A program made the translations under genes and the position numbers. DNA of 5,094 bases. It comes from Patulibacter sp. (lineage in GTDB: Bacteria > Actinomycetota > Thermoleophilia > Solirubrobacterales > Solirubrobacteraceae). Below are positions 3,906 to 5,094 of the stretch, in pieces. The stretch is taken from positions 1 through 5,094 of the forward strand of contig JAVHXX010000348.1 of NCBI GenBank assembly GCA_031119595.1, written 5' to 3'. A model generated the notes under the pieces. That model saw only the letters and a list, made by a program, of their open reading frames with translations. It searched no databases and was not told where the DNA came from. Numbering within the stretch: position 1 is the stretch's first letter; each line of letters begins with the position of its first letter.

Positions 3906-5094
3906 TGAACGTCTTCCGTCGACTGTCCATCCGCGCCCGTATCACGCTCGGGAGCCTCGTCGTCGGGGCCGTCGTACTGTGCGGCGTCGCCGTGGTGCTG
4001 CACGTGCAGATCGAGCGCGCGTCGCTGGCGTCGGACGCGTCGCTCGCGTCCGGCGACGCCGCCCCGTTCGTGTCGGACCTCCTCCACAACCCGGACGAGC
4101 CACCGGACCGGCCCGCCGAGGGTGTCCTCGTCGGCATCCGTTCCGCATCGGGACGGTGGGTGGTCGACTCGCTCCCCGCTGAGGTGCGGTCCGTGCTGCC
4201 CACGGACGTCCCCGAAGGCGGAGTGACGCTCCGCACGGAAGCCGGGCACCGGGTGATGACCGTGGTGGGCACCCCGGTGGTGAACGACGACGGGGCCTTC
4301 GTGGTCTGGGCGGCGCACGACGGTCGCGCCGGCGAGGAGACGGTCGCGCGCGTCGACCGGTCGCTCGCGGTCGGTACGGTCCTCGCGCTGCTCGCGTTCG
4401 GCGCGGCCGCGTGGCTCCTGTCGACCCTCGCACTCCGACCCGTCGGGCGGATGCGCCGCACCGCCGAGGACCTCAGCGCCGGCAGGACGAGCGGGCACCT
4501 GCCGGTCGGGACGTCCGACGACGAACTCGCGGCGCTCGCGCGGACGCTGAACGCCTTCATCGACCGGCAGCGGGAGAACGCCGAGCGGGAGCGTCGGATG
4601 GTCTCGGACGCGAGCCACGAACTCCGGACCCCGCTGGCCGCGCTCACCGCCCGGCTGGAGTTGGCGCACCGGTCGGCAGGCGACGCGGACGCGCTCGCCC
4701 GGGAGCTGCAGGCCGCTGAGGACGACGCCGCGCGGCTGGTGGCCCTCGCGAACACGATGCTCGAGCTGAGCCGGCTCGACGAGGCGGAGCCGGCGCCGCC
4801 GACCGCCGCCGCCGACCTCGTCACCGAGCTCATGGGCTCGATCGACCGGGCGCGGGCGGCACACGGCGCGGGAGACCGCGACATCGACTTCTCGGTCGCC
4901 GTGAATGCTCCGGACGAGCGGTACCGGGTCGAACCGGCAGCGTTCGCGCGGGTCGTCGACCGGTTGCTCGAGTCCCCCCACTACGGCGAGCGGTGGGGGC
5001 GGTACTGGCTCGACGTCGTCCGTTACTCCGACACCGCCGGAGACAATTCCGATTTCCCGATCCCGCAGATGTACCGCTATCGGAACTGGGTCAT
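3905..5094 (+). CDS. Sensor histidine kinase, truncated in the ATPase domain and running into foreign sequence
   Basis: This is a membrane sensor kinase, partner of the preceding response regulator. Residues 13-33 form the first membrane helix, about 34-152 an extracytoplasmic sensor region, and 153-177 the second helix. A HAMP linker follows (about 178-230, with LRPVGRM at 177-183 and DDELAALARTLNAF at 205-218). The dimerisation/phospho-acceptor domain (about 230-293) carries the H-box SDASHELRTPLA (234-245) with H238. The start of the HATPase domain is visible at about 337-352 (YRVEPAAFARVVD), where the N box should read VVDNLL followed by its conserved residues. From about residue 350-356 the sequence changes to a DUF1549-type protein (separate entry). 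The complete N box and the G1, F and G2 boxes are therefore absent, and the product as written could not bind ATP. The frame stays open to the window end (396 codons). The ATG overlaps the regulator stop by one base and has no ribosome binding site, so it is coupled. Stimulus unknown. Confidence 0.9.
   Translation, partial: MNVFRRLSIRARITLGSLVVGAVVLCGVAVVLHVQIERASLASDASLASGDAAPFVSDLLHNPDEPPDRPAEGVLVGIRSASGRWVVDSLPAEVRSVLPTDVPEGGVTLRTEAGHRVMTVVGTPVVNDDGAFVVWAAHDGRAGEETVARVDRSLAVGTVLALLAFGAAAWLLSTLALRPVGRMRRTAEDLSAGRTSGHLPVGTSDDELAALARTLNAFIDRQRENAERERRMVSDASHELRTPLAALTARLELAHRSAGDADALARELQAAEDDAARLVALANTMLELSRLDEAEPAPPTAAADLVTELMGSIDRARAAHGAGDRDIDFSVAVNAPDERYRVEPAAFARVVDRLLESPHYGERWGRYWLDVVRYSDTAGDNSDFPIPQMYRYRNWV
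4952..5094 (+). CDS. Internal fragment of a DUF1549 (PSCyt2) protein, planctomycete type, at a chimeric junction
   Basis: The last ~47 residues read VVDRLLESPHYGERWGRYW, then LDVVRYSDTAGDNSDFPIP and QMYRYRNWV. This is the well-conserved DUF1549 segment (typical pattern VDRLLASPHYGERWxRxWLDxxRYADT). DUF1549 proteins are large, often secreted or cytochrome-c-like proteins of Planctomycetes and relatives, usually paired with DUF1553, and are not expected in Microbacteriaceae. The DUF1549 residues that normally precede this segment (the RRxxxDLxGLPP region) are missing and replaced by histidine kinase. Several codons here end in A or T (CGT, GGA, AAT, GAT, TAT), somewhat more than in the kinase part. 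The change occurs at GTCGTCGACCGG, where both families encode VVD[NR]LL, so a microhomology-driven chimera is likely. The fragment runs off the window edge. Confidence 0.82.

Noticed and set aside
3808..4981. Long minus-strand frames (358 and 389 aa) opposite the histidine kinase
   Set aside because: The plus-strand frame has a complete run of kinase motifs with H238. The antisense products are Ser/Arg/Ala-rich shadows.
3905..5094. A genuine new kinase-DUF1549 fusion protein
   Set aside because: Both partners are cut inside their domains and join at shared VVDxLL residues, which fits a chimera better than an evolved fusion.

Overview
The window looks like high-GC (about 70%) actinobacterial DNA. 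Codons end almost always in G or C, starts are a mix of GTG and ATG, stop/start overlaps are frequent, and one start appears leaderless. Gene content and protein style suggest a Microbacteriaceae member, with Curtobacterium as a best guess that was not tested by any search. The last ~140 bases are an exception. They encode a piece of a planctomycete-type DUF1549 protein joined in frame to a histidine kinase, so the window is most likely a chimeric metagenomic contig at its right end.

Layout. (1) Bases 1-54 are the 3' part of a tRNA-Val(GAC), followed at 59-84 by a hairpin terminator that serves both strands. (2) Bases 96-1081 hold two minus-strand membrane-protein genes. The promoter-proximal one is a DUF1772-type four-helix protein and the distal one is an unrecognised helical membrane protein; stop and start share one base. 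A possible 16-codon leader peptide (1078-1128) precedes them. (3) Bases 1082-1241 form a divergent control region with a good promoter and two related 24-bp inverted-repeat operators spaced 40 bp apart. (4) Bases 1242-3061 hold an ArsR/HTH_20-type repressor gene overlapping by 4 nt an MFS exporter gene, a classic self-regulated efflux pair. (5) Bases 3062-3224 hold a long imperfect hairpin, then a leaderless-looking 17-codon ORF that resembles the first residues of an NAD-dependent epimerase. (6) Bases 3225-5094 hold an OmpR-family response regulator and its sensor kinase, again sharing one base at the stop/start. The kinase is cut in its ATPase domain by the DUF1549 junction.

How it fits together. 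The repressor probably binds both operators, which cover the -35 and the -10/start region of its own promoter, and thereby controls the exporter and possibly the divergent membrane pair. The inducer and exported compound cannot be read from the sequence. The two-component system is a separate unit whose stimulus is unknown. I found no previously undescribed defence or mobile system; the most notable items are the chimeric junction, the paired operators and the epimerase-like mini-ORF.
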